In this document: piece by piece, positions 1 to 6,868 of the stretch | Layout of the letters: the number at the start of each line of letters is the position of its first letter | How positions within the stretch are numbered: position 1 is the first letter of the stretch | Source: Azonexus sp. | Lineage (GTDB): Bacteria > Pseudomonadota > Gammaproteobacteria > Burkholderiales > Rhodocyclaceae | Length of the DNA stretch: 13,807 bases | Assembly: GCA_030697085.1 (NCBI GenBank) | Contig: JAUYQT010000017.1 | Coordinates: 1 to 13,807 of the forward strand | Direction of reading: 5' to 3' | Notes under the pieces: model-generated | What the model was told of the DNA's origin: nothing | The model's database searches: none | What the model saw: the letters and a program-made list of their open reading frames with translations, nothing else | Position numbers and translations under genes: made by a program

Positions 1-21
1 ACACTCCGAGACCCTGAAACT

Positions 22-225
22 TTGATCTCCGTCACCATCAACGGCGAATCCCGCGCTTTTGACCATGCCCCGACCTGCGCCGACCTGGTCAGCGAGCTCC
101 GGCTGGCCGGAAAACGCATCGCCATGGAACGCAACGGCGAAATCGTGCCGCGCAGCCAGTTCGCCGACACGTTGCTGGCCGATGGGGACAAACTGGAAAT
201 CGTCGTCGCCGTAGGCGGCGGCTAA
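22..225 (+). CDS. thiS: Sulfur carrier protein ThiS
   Basis: ThiS is the small ubiquitin-like protein that carries sulfur as a C-terminal thiocarboxylate and donates it to ThiG for building the thiazole ring of thiamine. The 67-residue product has the family's normal length. It opens with the beta-strand pattern ISVTINGE and ends in the diagnostic VAVGGG, whose terminal Gly-Gly is adenylated and thiolated. The start is a TTG: no ATG or GTG lies in frame upstream within the window, and the residue after it aligns with the usual ThiS N-terminus. A start further left cannot be excluded because only 21 bases precede it. It lies directly upstream of its partner thiG on the same strand, as in many proteobacteria. 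Function is firm; the exact start is less so. Confidence 0.93.
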   Translation: MISVTINGESRAFDHAPTCADLVSELRLAGKRIAMERNGEIVPRSQFADTLLADGDKLEIVVAVGGG

Positions 226-230
226 TATTC

Positions 231-300
231 GTGAGGCGTAAGGCGTGAGGAGTGAGGCGCAAAACCCGTCACTCCTCACCCCTCACTCTTCACCCCTCAC
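231..300. repeat. GTGAGG-type repeat hairpin between thiS and thiG
   Basis: The thiS-thiG gap consists largely of short direct repeats of GTGAGG(C/A)G type (231-257), followed by their complement, CCTCAC/CTCACC units (271-300). The arms GTGAGGAGTGA (245-255) and TCACTCCTCAC (269-279) are perfectly complementary over 11 bp around a 13-nt loop. Further CCTCAC units at 281-300 can pair with alternative GTGAGG units at 231-250. No T-run follows, so it does not look like a simple terminator. It resembles the dispersed, intergenic short repeats (REP-like) seen in proteobacterial genomes. It would form a hairpin in the thiS-thiG transcript. Whether it affects thiG expression is not visible from sequence. 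Confidence 0.7.
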
Positions 301-311
301 TGGTTAAAGAC

Positions 312-1094
312 ATGGACGAACTCATTATCGCAGGCAAGTCCTACGCCTCCCGGCTGCTGGTCGGCACCGGCAAGTACAAGGATTTCGACGAAACCCGCCG
401 CGCCGTCGAGGAAAGCGGCGCGCAGATCGTGACGGTGGCAATCCGCCGCACCAATATCGGCCAGACCGCCGGCGAGCCGAGCCTGCTCGACGCGCTGCCG
501 CCCTCGCAGTACACCTATCTGCCCAACACCGCCGGCTGCTACAGTGCCGACGACGCCATCCGCACCCTGCGCCTGGCGCGCGAGTTGCTGGACGGCCACG
601 ACCTGGTCAAGCTGGAAGTGCTGGGCGACCCGAAGACGCTCTACCCGAACATGATGGAAACCCTCAGGGCGGCAGAAATCCTGGTCAAGGACGGCTTCAA
701 GGTGATGGTCTACACTTCCGACGACCCGATCATCGCCAGGCAGCTGGAGGAAATCGGCTGCGTCGCGGTGATGCCGCTGGCCTCGCTGATCGGCTCCGGC
801 ATGGGCATTCTGAATCCGTGGAACCTGCGCTTGATCATTGATAACGCCAAAGTGCCGGTGATTGTCGATGCCGGCGTCGGCACCGCGTCCGATGCCGCCA
901 TCGCGATGGAACTGGGCTGCGACGGCGTCTTGATGAACACTGCCATCGCCCATGCGAAGAACCCCGTACTGATGGCCAGCGCCATGAAAAAAGGTGTCGA
1001 AGCCGGCCGCGAGGCTTATCTGGCCGGCCGTATGCCGCGTAAACTTTACTCGGCCGATCCGTCGTCGCCGACAGCCGGATTGATCGGCTCATGA
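312..1094 (+). CDS. thiG: Thiazole synthase ThiG
   Basis: ThiG condenses 1-deoxy-D-xylulose 5-phosphate, dehydroglycine and ThiS-borne sulfur into the thiazole phosphate moiety of thiamine, in the cytoplasm. From the ATG at 312 the protein is 260 residues, the usual size. It starts MDELIIAGK with the typical LLVGTGKY stretch at 16-23. The Schiff-base lysine lies in LVKLEVLGD (K100), and the phosphate-binding end of the TIM barrel shows [15 protein letters not shown] (155-169) and [13 protein letters not shown] (184-196). A longer reading from a GTG at 252 is possible, but it would translate the repeat hairpin and adds residues not found in the family, so ATG 312 is preferred. The ribosome-binding site is weak (TAAAG). 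The stop overlaps the trmB start by 4 nt, suggesting coupled translation. Confidence 0.96.
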   Translation: MDELIIAGKSYASRLLVGTGKYKDFDETRRAVEESGAQIVTVAIRRTNIGQTAGEPSLLDALPPSQYTYLPNTAGCYSADDAIRTLRLARELLDGHDLVKLEVLGDPKTLYPNMMETLRAAEILVKDGFKVMVYTSDDPIIARQLEEIGCVAVMPLASLIGSGMGILNPWNLRLIIDNAKVPVIVDAGVGTASDAAIAMELGCDGVLMNTAIAHAKNPVLMASAMKKGVEAGREAYLAGRMPRKLYSADPSSPTAGLIGS

Positions 1095-1825
1095 GCGGCG
1101 TTCCCTTGATTCATCCTGCCGCCGAAGGCGAAGAAGGCAAGTATGTGGCCGGTCGCCACGGTCATGGCCATATCAAAAGCTTCGTTCGTCGGGCCGGCCG
1201 CATGTCGGAAGCGCAGGAGCGTCACTACGCCGAGATGATGCCGAAGATCGGCCTGGTCTATACGCCGCAACAGGTTGATCTGGCTGCGGTTTACGGTCGG
1301 AATGCCCCGAAAATCCTCGAAATCGGTACCGGCATGGGGGAAACCACGGCGAAGATTGCCGATGCCAACCGCGATAACGATTACCTCGGCGTTGAAGTCC
1401 ATGTGCCGGGCGTCGGCGCCCTGTGCAAGCAGATTGCCGAGCGTGATCTGACCAACCTGCGCATCTGTCAGCACGATGCCGTCGAACTGGTCCGCGACAT
1501 GCTGCCGGAAGCCTCGCTCGATGGCGTCCATATTTTCTTTCCCGATCCGTGGCACAAGGCGCGGCACAACAAGCGCCGGCTGATCCAGCCGCCATTTGTC
1601 GCGCTGCTCGCTTCCCGCCTCAAGCCGGGCGGCTATTTCCACTGCGCCACCGATTGGGAAGAGTACGCCCACCAGATGCTGGAAGTGCTGACCGCCGAAC
1701 CGACCCTGATCAACTCAAGCGATGGCTTTGCCCCTCGTCCTGAATACCGCCCACTGACCAAATTCGAGAACCGTGGCCTGCGCCTCGGGCATGGGGTTTG
1801 GGATGTCATTTTCAAAAAGCGCTAA
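1091..1825 (+). CDS. trmB: tRNA (guanine-N7-)-methyltransferase TrmB
   Basis: TrmB uses S-adenosylmethionine to methylate N7 of guanosine 46 in the variable loop of many tRNAs. The 244-residue protein shows the SAM-binding motif [11 protein letters not shown] (75-84) and the acidic end of the next strand (YLGVEVH, 98-104). The family signature [15 protein letters not shown] (149-163) and the C-terminal substrate-binding motif [10 protein letters not shown] (220-229) are also present. An N-terminal basic region of about 35 residues ([16 protein letters not shown]) precedes the fold, as in other proteobacterial members. The ATG overlaps the thiG stop in an ATGA arrangement, so translation is probably coupled. 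No defect is seen. It has no metabolic link to thiamine; the pairing appears to be a conserved gene order. Confidence 0.96.
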   Translation: MSGVPLIHPAAEGEEGKYVAGRHGHGHIKSFVRRAGRMSEAQERHYAEMMPKIGLVYTPQQVDLAAVYGRNAPKILEIGTGMGETTAKIADANRDNDYLGVEVHVPGVGALCKQIAERDLTNLRICQHDAVELVRDMLPEASLDGVHIFFPDPWHKARHNKRRLIQPPFVALLASRLKPGGYFHCATDWEEYAHQMLEVLTAEPTLINSSDGFAPRPEYRPLTKFENRGLRLGHGVWDVIFKKR

Positions 1826-1844
1826 CCGGAATATCGATTAATTT

Positions 1845-2762
1845 ATGTGGTTCAAAAATCTCCAGCTTTACCGTCTGCCCACCCCGTGGAATATCGAACT
1901 CGCCAAGTTTGACGAGCTTTTGTCGCGTGCCCCATTCAACCGTTGCGCCAGCAATGAGCCGATGAGCAAGGGCTGGGTCTCGCCGCGTCGCGATGGCAGT
2001 CTGGTCTTTTCGCTCGGCGGCCAGTGGCTGATCGCCCTCGCCGTCGAACAGCGCCTGCTGCCGTCGTCGGTCGTTAACGAAGAAGTCAAGGACCGCGCCG
2101 AGGCGATGGAAGCCCAGCAGGGCTACGCGCCGGGTCGCAAGCAGTTGAAGGAATTGCGCGAACGGGTCACCGAAGAGCTGATGCCGCGGGCCTTCACCCG
2201 GCGGAGCTCGACCTTTGTCTGGGTTGATCCGAAAAACGGCTGGTTCTGCGTCGATGCCTCAAGCCCGGGCAAGGCGGAAGAAGTGATCGAACATTTGCGT
2301 CATTGCCTCGATGAATTCCCGCTGACCATGCTCCACACCCAGGTTTCGCCAACCTCGGCGATGGCCGACTGGCTGGCCGGTGGCGAGGCCCCGGCTGGTT
2401 TCACCATCGACCGCGATTGCGAATTGAAAGCGGCCGGTGAAGAAAAGGCAGCGGTGCGCTACGTCCGTCACCCGCTCGATGGCGACGAAATTGCCGGCGA
2501 AATCAAGGCCCACCTGGCCAGCGGCAAATTGCCAACCAAGCTGGCCCTGACCTGGGATGACCGAATCTCTTTCGTTCTCACGGAAAAGCTGGAAATCAAG
2601 CGTCTGGCCTTCCTCGATCTGCTCAAGGAACAGGCCGAGAAAACTGCTGAACATGCCGACGAGCAATTCGACGCCGACTTTGCGCTGATGACCGGCGAAT
2701 TCGCCCGCTTCCTGCCGCAAGTGGTTGAAGCGTTGGGCGGCGAGGTCGTCGAGGCCGCGTGA
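1845..2762 (+). CDS. rdgC: Recombination-associated protein RdgC
   Basis: RdgC is a ring-shaped, dimeric, non-specific double-stranded DNA-binding protein that restrains RecA and is linked to replication and recombination. The 305-residue product matches the family length and begins with the characteristic MWFKNLQLYRL. Other recognisable family blocks are LSRAPFNRCASNEPMSKGWVSP (about residues 26-47, quoted here only as an alignment landmark), LKELRERVTEELMPRAF (101-117) and the central SSPGKAEEVIEHLR (about 139-152). The ATG at 1845 lies 19 nt after the trmB stop, with no strong Shine-Dalgarno, so it is probably read from the same transcript. Its TGA overlaps the next gene's GTG start by 4 nt. 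The gene looks intact. Confidence 0.95.
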   Translation: MWFKNLQLYRLPTPWNIELAKFDELLSRAPFNRCASNEPMSKGWVSPRRDGSLVFSLGGQWLIALAVEQRLLPSSVVNEEVKDRAEAMEAQQGYAPGRKQLKELRERVTEELMPRAFTRRSSTFVWVDPKNGWFCVDASSPGKAEEVIEHLRHCLDEFPLTMLHTQVSPTSAMADWLAGGEAPAGFTIDRDCELKAAGEEKAAVRYVRHPLDGDEIAGEIKAHLASGKLPTKLALTWDDRISFVLTEKLEIKRLAFLDLLKEQAEKTAEHADEQFDADFALMTGEFARFLPQVVEALGGEVVEAA

Positions 2763-3169
2763 AAAATGCATTGAGCGCCTGCTGCTGTGAAAGTGGCAGG
2801 CCTTATGCCGAATGCTGCGGTCAACTGCATATTGGGGCCAAAAATGCAGCCACCGCCGAGGCGCTGATGCGTTCGCGCTACAGCGCCTATGTCCTTGGCC
2901 TGGAGCCTTACCTGTTGGCGACCTGGCATGCCTCAACCCGGCCGGCCACGCTCAATCTGGGCGAAGACACCGGGACCAAATGGCTGGGGCTGACCGTGCA
3001 GCGCCATCAAGTGCAGGACGATAGCCATGCGACCGTCGAATTCGTCGCCCGCTACCGCGTGGCCGGGCGCGGCCAGCGGCTGCATGAAAGCAGTCGCTTC
3101 GTCCGTGAAGAAGGACGCTGGTATTACCTAGATGGTGAGTTTGAAGGGGCGCCGACGGCTACTGGCTGA
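2759..3169 (+). CDS. ychJ: YchJ/UPF0225 family protein with SEC-C-like cysteine motif
   Basis: This 136-residue protein belongs to the YchJ (UPF0225) family. The N-terminal motif CCCESGRPYAECCG (8-21) has the C-x-C-x8-C-C spacing of the zinc-binding SEC-C module. It is followed by the hallmark AATAEALMRSRYSAYVLG. The second half is a compact NTF2-like domain (TKWLGLTVQRHQ, then FVARYRVAGRGQRLHESSRF) that ends EGRWYYLDGE. The molecular role of YchJ is not established; metal binding is inferred from the cysteines. Translation starts at a GTG embedded in the rdgC stop (GTGA overlap), the only start that keeps the cysteine motif near the N-terminus. Context suggests the last gene of the thiS-to-ychJ cluster, with a hairpin about 45 nt beyond its stop. 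Confidence 0.9.
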   Translation: MKNALSACCCESGRPYAECCGQLHIGAKNAATAEALMRSRYSAYVLGLEPYLLATWHASTRPATLNLGEDTGTKWLGLTVQRHQVQDDSHATVEFVARYRVAGRGQRLHESSRFVREEGRWYYLDGEFEGAPTATG

Positions 3170-3212
3170 AGGCAATCAGCGTCGACTGTTTGCGGCGCTG
3201 CCCGGCGTCAAG

Positions 3213-3236
3213 CGAGTAGCGTTGTAACGCTACTCG
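3213..3236. terminator. Perfect hairpin between convergent genes, possible terminator
   Basis: The arms CGAGTAGCGTT (3213-3223) and AACGCTACTCG (3226-3236) are perfectly complementary over 11 bp with only GT between them, so a real RNA would open to a 4-nt loop. It sits between the end of the ychJ gene (3169) and the end of the convergent small minus-strand gene (3246), where a bidirectional terminator is expected. Neither side carries a clear T-run, so intrinsic termination is possible but unproven; it could act as a 3' end stabiliser instead. Confidence 0.5.
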
Positions 3237-3245
3237 TGCCGCAAA

Positions 3246-3365
3246 TTACTGTGGACCTTTACGCAGGTTCTCTACCTTTTTTTCCTTCTTGGCAGCCTTT
3301 TTTTCCTTCGGGCTTTTCAGCGGTTCTTTTTTGACGGTTTTCTTCGCGTCTTGCGATTTGGCCAT
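3246..3365 (-). CDS. Small lysine-rich protein, 39 residues
   Basis: This short minus-strand ORF starts MAKSQDAKKTVKKEPLK and ends ENLRKGPQ followed by TAA. Of its 39 residues 14 are lysine, with several EKK/AAKKEKK units in the middle, so the protein is strongly basic and probably disordered or helical. The case for a real gene is the ribosome-binding site GGAGAAAT (a good Shine-Dalgarno) ending 4 nt before the ATG at 3365, plus a hairpin just beyond its stop. The lysine run also gives a biased A-rich reading strand that is unlikely by chance in this GC-rich DNA. The composition recalls small basic proteins that contact nucleic acid, but no domain is recognisable and no function is claimed. 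It is divergent from the response regulator gene and convergent with ychJ. Confidence 0.7.
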   Translation of the reverse strand: MAKSQDAKKTVKKEPLKSPKEKKAAKKEKKVENLRKGPQ

Positions 3366-3405
3366 GATATTTCTCCTTGAGTTGAGTCAGCGTAAGGTGA
3401 AGTGT

Positions 3406-3433
3406 AACGCCAACCGATCGGGAAGTTGGCGTT
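3406..3433. promoter_or_regulatory. Inverted repeat in the divergent intergenic region
   Basis: The arms AACGCCAAC (3406-3414) and GTTGGCGTT (3425-3433) form a perfect 9-bp inverted repeat around a 10-nt centre (CGATCGGGAA). It lies between the start of the small lysine-rich gene (3365, minus) and the response regulator start (3501, plus). It could be an operator for either gene or a hairpin in a leader RNA. No T-run follows on either strand. A second small palindrome, GCTTCGAAGC, lies at 3449-3458. I could not assign convincing -35/-10 or -24/-12 boxes. Confidence 0.4.
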
Positions 3434-3500
3434 TGGCCGTAACGGGTTGCTTCGAAGCCGGCTTGTTTGCGATGATCCGGGTCATGCCTTGGAGGTAACG

Positions 3501-4859
3501 ATGGACTTGAACGATATCCCGGTGAATCAAGCGCCGTGGAAACAGTACTCCGTGCTGGTGGTTGATGACGAGCCGGGAATGCTCAGTTTCCTCCAGCGTG
3601 CCTTGACGCCACGTTGTGGCGTGGTGGATACCGCGGGCAGTGTCGAGCAGGCCGCGCCGCTGTTGCGCCGTCGTTTATACGATCTGATCGTGCTCGATAT
3701 CGCCTTGCCCGGTCGTTCGGGCATCGATTGGCTGCACGAGCTGCGGGCGGAAGGTTACGCCGGCGATGTCGTGTTGATGACGGCCTATGCCGATCTCGAT
3801 ACGGCCATTGGTGCGCTGCGCGCCGGGGCCGCCGATTTTCTCCTCAAGCCCTTTTCGCTCGTCCAGGTACTGAACGCCATCCAGCGTTGCTTTGAGCGTT
3901 CCCGTCTGGTGCGTGAAAATTTTGTCCTGCGCCGCGAAGTCAGCGAGCGCTCAGCCGATATCGAAGGCGTCATCGGACACTCCGAGGTGATGCGCGAAGT
4001 CTGTGACCGCCTCAAGCGCATTGCGCCAACGCTGGCCACCGTACTGCTGACCGGCGAGTCCGGCACCGGCAAGGAGGTCGCGGCGCGTGCCCTGCACAAG
4101 ATGGGCAATCGGGCCAAGGGGCCGTTTGTACCGGTCAATTGCGCCGCCATCGCCGCCGAGCTGATCGAATCGGAATTGTTCGGCCACGTCAAAGGCGCCT
4201 ACACCGGCGCCCAGCAAAGCCGCGAGGGGCTGTTTTACTACGCCCGCGGCGGCACCCTGTTTCTCGATGAAATTGGCGAAATGCCGCTCGCGGCGCAGGC
4301 AAAATTGTTGCGCGTGCTGGAGGAGCGGCGCATCCGGCCAGTCGGCTCGGAGCAGGAAATTCCGGTCGATGTGCGAGTCATCGCGGCGAGCAATCGCGAT
4401 CTGAAAGCCGAGGTTTCAGCCCATCGTTTCCGCCAGGATCTCTACTACCGCCTGCAGGTGCTTGAGGTGAGGCTGCCCTCCTTGCGCGAGCGGCCGGAGG
4501 ATCTGCCACTGCTGGTCGAGCATTTCATCAGCCAATTGGCGCCCTATCTCGATGTGCCGCGTCTTGCGCCCGATAGCCGGACACTGGCGCGAATGGCGGC
4601 TTACGACTGGCCGGGTAATGTCCGCGAGTTGAAGAATTTTGTCGAACGCTCATTGATTCTCGGCTGGTTTGATCTCGGACCCGAGCCGAAAGGCAGTGCG
4701 ACCCCGGCGGGAACGGCTGACGAAACGCTGGAGTCGGTAGAAAAGCGCCACATCCTGGCGGTGCTTGCCACCTGTGACGGCAACAAGTCGGAAGCCGGGC
4801 GGCGGCTCGGCGTTTCACGTAAAACCCTGGATCGAAAATGCCAGGCCTGGGGCGTGTAG
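3501..4859 (+). CDS. Sigma-54-dependent NtrC-family response regulator
   Basis: This 452-residue transcription activator receives phosphate from a histidine kinase and remodels sigma-54 RNA polymerase. The receiver domain (about 16-130) has the acidic pair D22/D23, phospho-acceptor D66 (LIVLDIALPG), T94 and K116. The AAA+ domain (about 155-385) has Walker A GESGTGKE (185-192), the sigma-54 contact loop as GAYTGA (232-237; tyrosine replaces the commoner phenylalanine) and Walker B TLFLDE (252-257). The C-terminus is a Fis-type helix-turn-helix (about 415-450, GNKSEAGRRLGVSRKTLDRK). ATG 3501 is chosen because GGAGGT ends 4 nt upstream and the receiver starts soon after; the frame stays open to 3426, but that extension has no family character. 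The cognate kinase gene follows with a 22-nt overlap. Target genes are not evident here. Confidence 0.93.
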   Translation: MDLNDIPVNQAPWKQYSVLVVDDEPGMLSFLQRALTPRCGVVDTAGSVEQAAPLLRRRLYDLIVLDIALPGRSGIDWLHELRAEGYAGDVVLMTAYADLDTAIGALRAGAADFLLKPFSLVQVLNAIQRCFERSRLVRENFVLRREVSERSADIEGVIGHSEVMREVCDRLKRIAPTLATVLLTGESGTGKEVAARALHKMGNRAKGPFVPVNCAAIAAELIESELFGHVKGAYTGAQQSREGLFYYARGGTLFLDEIGEMPLAAQAKLLRVLEERRIRPVGSEQEIPVDVRVIAASNRDLKAEVSAHRFRQDLYYRLQVLEVRLPSLRERPEDLPLLVEHFISQLAPYLDVPRLAPDSRTLARMAAYDWPGNVRELKNFVERSLILGWFDLGPEPKGSATPAGTADETLESVEKRHILAVLATCDGNKSEAGRRLGVSRKTLDRKCQAWGV

Positions 4860-6847
4860 AACCGCCCAGCCGGCGGTCGTTTCGCGTTCGTCTGCTGTTG
4901 CTGGCGCTGCTGCCGCTGGGCGTGGTGCTGCCGCTGCTGCTGGCGGTGCTGGCGATCTGGGGCGGTGAGTATTTTGACCGTCTGCTGATTACCAAGGTGC
5001 GGACCGATCTGGCAGTGGCGCATGGCTATTTCGAGCGGGTGACGGATGGCGTCGGCCGTTCGGTCGAAGGTTTGGCCAATTCAGCCCGCCTCGCCCGCAC
5101 GCTGGCGCTACCGCTTGATCGGCGCGAGGCGGCCATCGCCGAATTGCTGGCGGAAGTCAGGCTTGGCCAGCGCCTCGATTTTTTGCAATTTCTGGGCGTT
5201 GACCGCAGCAGTCGGGATGCGTCTGACTGGCCGGTGATCAAGGCGGCGCTGGCCGGGGTGGCGCGAACCGAAACGGAAATTTTCTCGGCGAATCAATTAA
5301 GACAGATTGACCCGCTGCTCGCTGAGCGAGCGGTGACGCCGCTTCTCGCGACCGCGAATGCAACGCCTGATCAACGTCAACTCGAAGAGCGTGGTCTGGT
5401 GGTGCACAGCGCCGCTGCGGTGCGCGCTGCCGATGGCAGTTTGCTTGGTGTCCTGGCCGGCGGCGTGCTGCTTAACAAAAACCTGGCATTCATCGATCAC
5501 CTCAATGAAATCGTCTACCCCGAGGGCGCTTTGCCCTACGGCAGTGCCGGGACGGCGACGCTGTTTCTTGGCGACGTCCGGGTGGCGACCAATGTCCGGC
5601 TGTTTGCCGGCGAACGGGCAATTGGGACGCGCGTTTCGGCGGCGGTGCACGAAGCCGTACTGAATGACGGACAGACCTGGCTGGATCGGGCCTTCGTCGT
5701 CAATGACTGGTATGTCTCGGCCTACGCGCCGCTGCTCGATAGTCATGAGCAGCGGGTCGGCATGCTCTATGTCGGCTTCCTCGATGGCCCCTTTGCGCTG
5801 GCGCGGCAACATGCGTTTGTGATCATCGTGGCCCTTTTTTCCCTCGCCATGGGGGTCGCCGCAGTTTTTGCCGTGATCTGGGCGCGCCGGGTTTTCCAGC
5901 CGATCGAGCGCATGCACACGACCATGCACGCCATCGAGCGGGGTGATGTCGATGCCCGGGTTGGCGAGGTGGAAACCCAGGATGAGCTGGGCGTGGTCGC
6001 CGCCCATTTTGACCAATTGCTCGACCGCCTGCAGGCCCAGGCTGAATCGCTCAAACGTTGGGGCGCCTCGCTCGATGCCAAGGTGGCGGCGCGCACGGCC
6101 GAACTGGAGCAGGCGGTGGCTGACCTGCGGGCGGCCCAGTCGCAACTGGTGATGAACGAAAAAATGGCAGCGATTGGGCAGTTGACCGCAGGGGTCGCGC
6201 ACGAGATCAATAACCCGGTGGCGGTGATTCAGGGCAACCTTGATGTGCTGCGCGACATCCTCGGCCCGGCGGCGGAACCCGTGGTGCCGGAGATCCGGCT
6301 GATTCACGAGCAGGTGCATCGCATCCGGCTGATTGTGACCAAGTTGCTGCAGTTTGCCCGGCCGCAGGATTACGTCGGCTATCTCGAGCCGGTGGCGCCG
6401 GCGCAACTGATTCAGGACAGTCTGGTACTGGTCGGCCATTTGCTCAAGAAGGGCAATATCGTCATCGAGCAGCATTTCGACTCGACGCGCCATGTGCTGT
6501 GCAACCGCAATGAATTGCAGCAGGTGCTGATCAACCTGATGGTCAATGCCATCCAGGCCATGCCCGATGGTGGCGTGCTGACGCTGGCGGCGGAGGATTG
6601 GGACGAGGCCGACATGCCGATTGGCCTGCGCCTGGTCGTTGCCGACGCCGGGCCGGGGATCAGTGACGCGGACCGCGAACGGCTGTTCAAGCCTTTCTTT
6701 ACCGCCGGCAAACCGGGTGGCACGGGTTTGGGTTTGTGGGTCAGCCAATCGCTGGTCGAACGCTATGGTGGCCGGATCAGTGTCGACAGCCAGCCGGCGC
6801 GCGGCACGCGGTTTGCCGTCTGGCTGCGCTTTGAACCGTTGTCGTAG
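4838..6847 (+). CDS. Membrane sensor histidine kinase with Cache-type domain
   Basis: This 669-residue inner-membrane kinase is the probable partner of the preceding response regulator. An arginine-rich N-terminus leads into transmembrane segment 1 (about 19-42). A large periplasmic sensor follows (about 45-320), whose second half (GTATLFLGDVRVATNV, then RAFVVNDWYVSAYAP and VGMLYVGFLDGPF) is typical of the single/double Cache_3 group of small-ligand sensors. Transmembrane segment 2 is about 326-348, then HAMP (to about 400), a coiled coil (about 400-440) and HisKA with phospho-accepting H455 (GVAHEINNP). The ATPase domain has N-box NLMVNAIQAM (566-575), G1 DAGPG (603-607) and G2 GTGLGL (628-633). 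The ATG overlaps the regulator gene by 22 nt, implying coupled translation. The ligand cannot be told from sequence. A hairpin follows directly. Confidence 0.93.
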   Translation: MPGLGRVEPPSRRSFRVRLLLLALLPLGVVLPLLLAVLAIWGGEYFDRLLITKVRTDLAVAHGYFERVTDGVGRSVEGLANSARLARTLALPLDRREAAIAELLAEVRLGQRLDFLQFLGVDRSSRDASDWPVIKAALAGVARTETEIFSANQLRQIDPLLAERAVTPLLATANATPDQRQLEERGLVVHSAAAVRAADGSLLGVLAGGVLLNKNLAFIDHLNEIVYPEGALPYGSAGTATLFLGDVRVATNVRLFAGERAIGTRVSAAVHEAVLNDGQTWLDRAFVVNDWYVSAYAPLLDSHEQRVGMLYVGFLDGPFALARQHAFVIIVALFSLAMGVAAVFAVIWARRVFQPIERMHTTMHAIERGDVDARVGEVETQDELGVVAAHFDQLLDRLQAQAESLKRWGASLDAKVAARTAELEQAVADLRAAQSQLVMNEKMAAIGQLTAGVAHEINNPVAVIQGNLDVLRDILGPAAEPVVPEIRLIHEQVHRIRLIVTKLLQFARPQDYVGYLEPVAPAQLIQDSLVLVGHLLKKGNIVIEQHFDSTRHVLCNRNELQQVLINLMVNAIQAMPDGGVLTLAAEDWDEADMPIGLRLVVADAGPGISDADRERLFKPFFTAGKPGGTGLGLWVSQSLVERYGGRISVDSQPARGTRFAVWLRFEPLS

Positions 6848-6867
6848 CGCAGAACTGCGCCCGTTTT
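6847..6867 (+). terminator. Likely intrinsic terminator after the kinase gene
   Basis: GCGCAGAACTGCGC (6847-6860) forms a short GC-rich hairpin, six bases per arm with AA at the centre (five pairs and a 4-nt loop in practice). CCGTTTT follows. It begins at the last base of the kinase stop codon and sits in the 21-nt gap to the convergent hemW stop. The T-run is only four bases, so termination strength is uncertain. Confidence 0.5.
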
Positions 6868-6868
6868 C

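Noticed and set aside
1..21. TPP riboswitch ahead of thiS
   Set aside because: Only 21 bases precede thiS in the window and none of the conserved riboswitch core can be seen.
252..311. Earlier GTG start for ThiG
   Set aside because: It would translate the repeat hairpin and adds 20 residues not typical of ThiG; the ATG at 312 matches the family N-terminus.
3432..3452. Possible sigma-54 (-24/-12) promoter, TGGCCG...TTGC
   Set aside because: The spacing between the GG and GC elements is two bases too long for the consensus.
3289..3498. Plus-strand 69-codon frame across the small basic gene
   Set aside because: Its phenylalanine- and leucine-rich start is simply the complement of lysine codons in the minus-strand gene, and it has no ribosome-binding site of note.
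3426..3500. Earlier start for the response regulator
   Set aside because: The extension lacks family character, and the ATG at 3501 has a strong GGAGGT site.
5297..6748. Long minus-strand open frame (483 codons) opposite the histidine kinase gene
   Set aside because: It lies antisense to a kinase with complete motifs; its histidine- and arginine-rich translation has no recognisable domain and is typical of GC-rich antisense frames.
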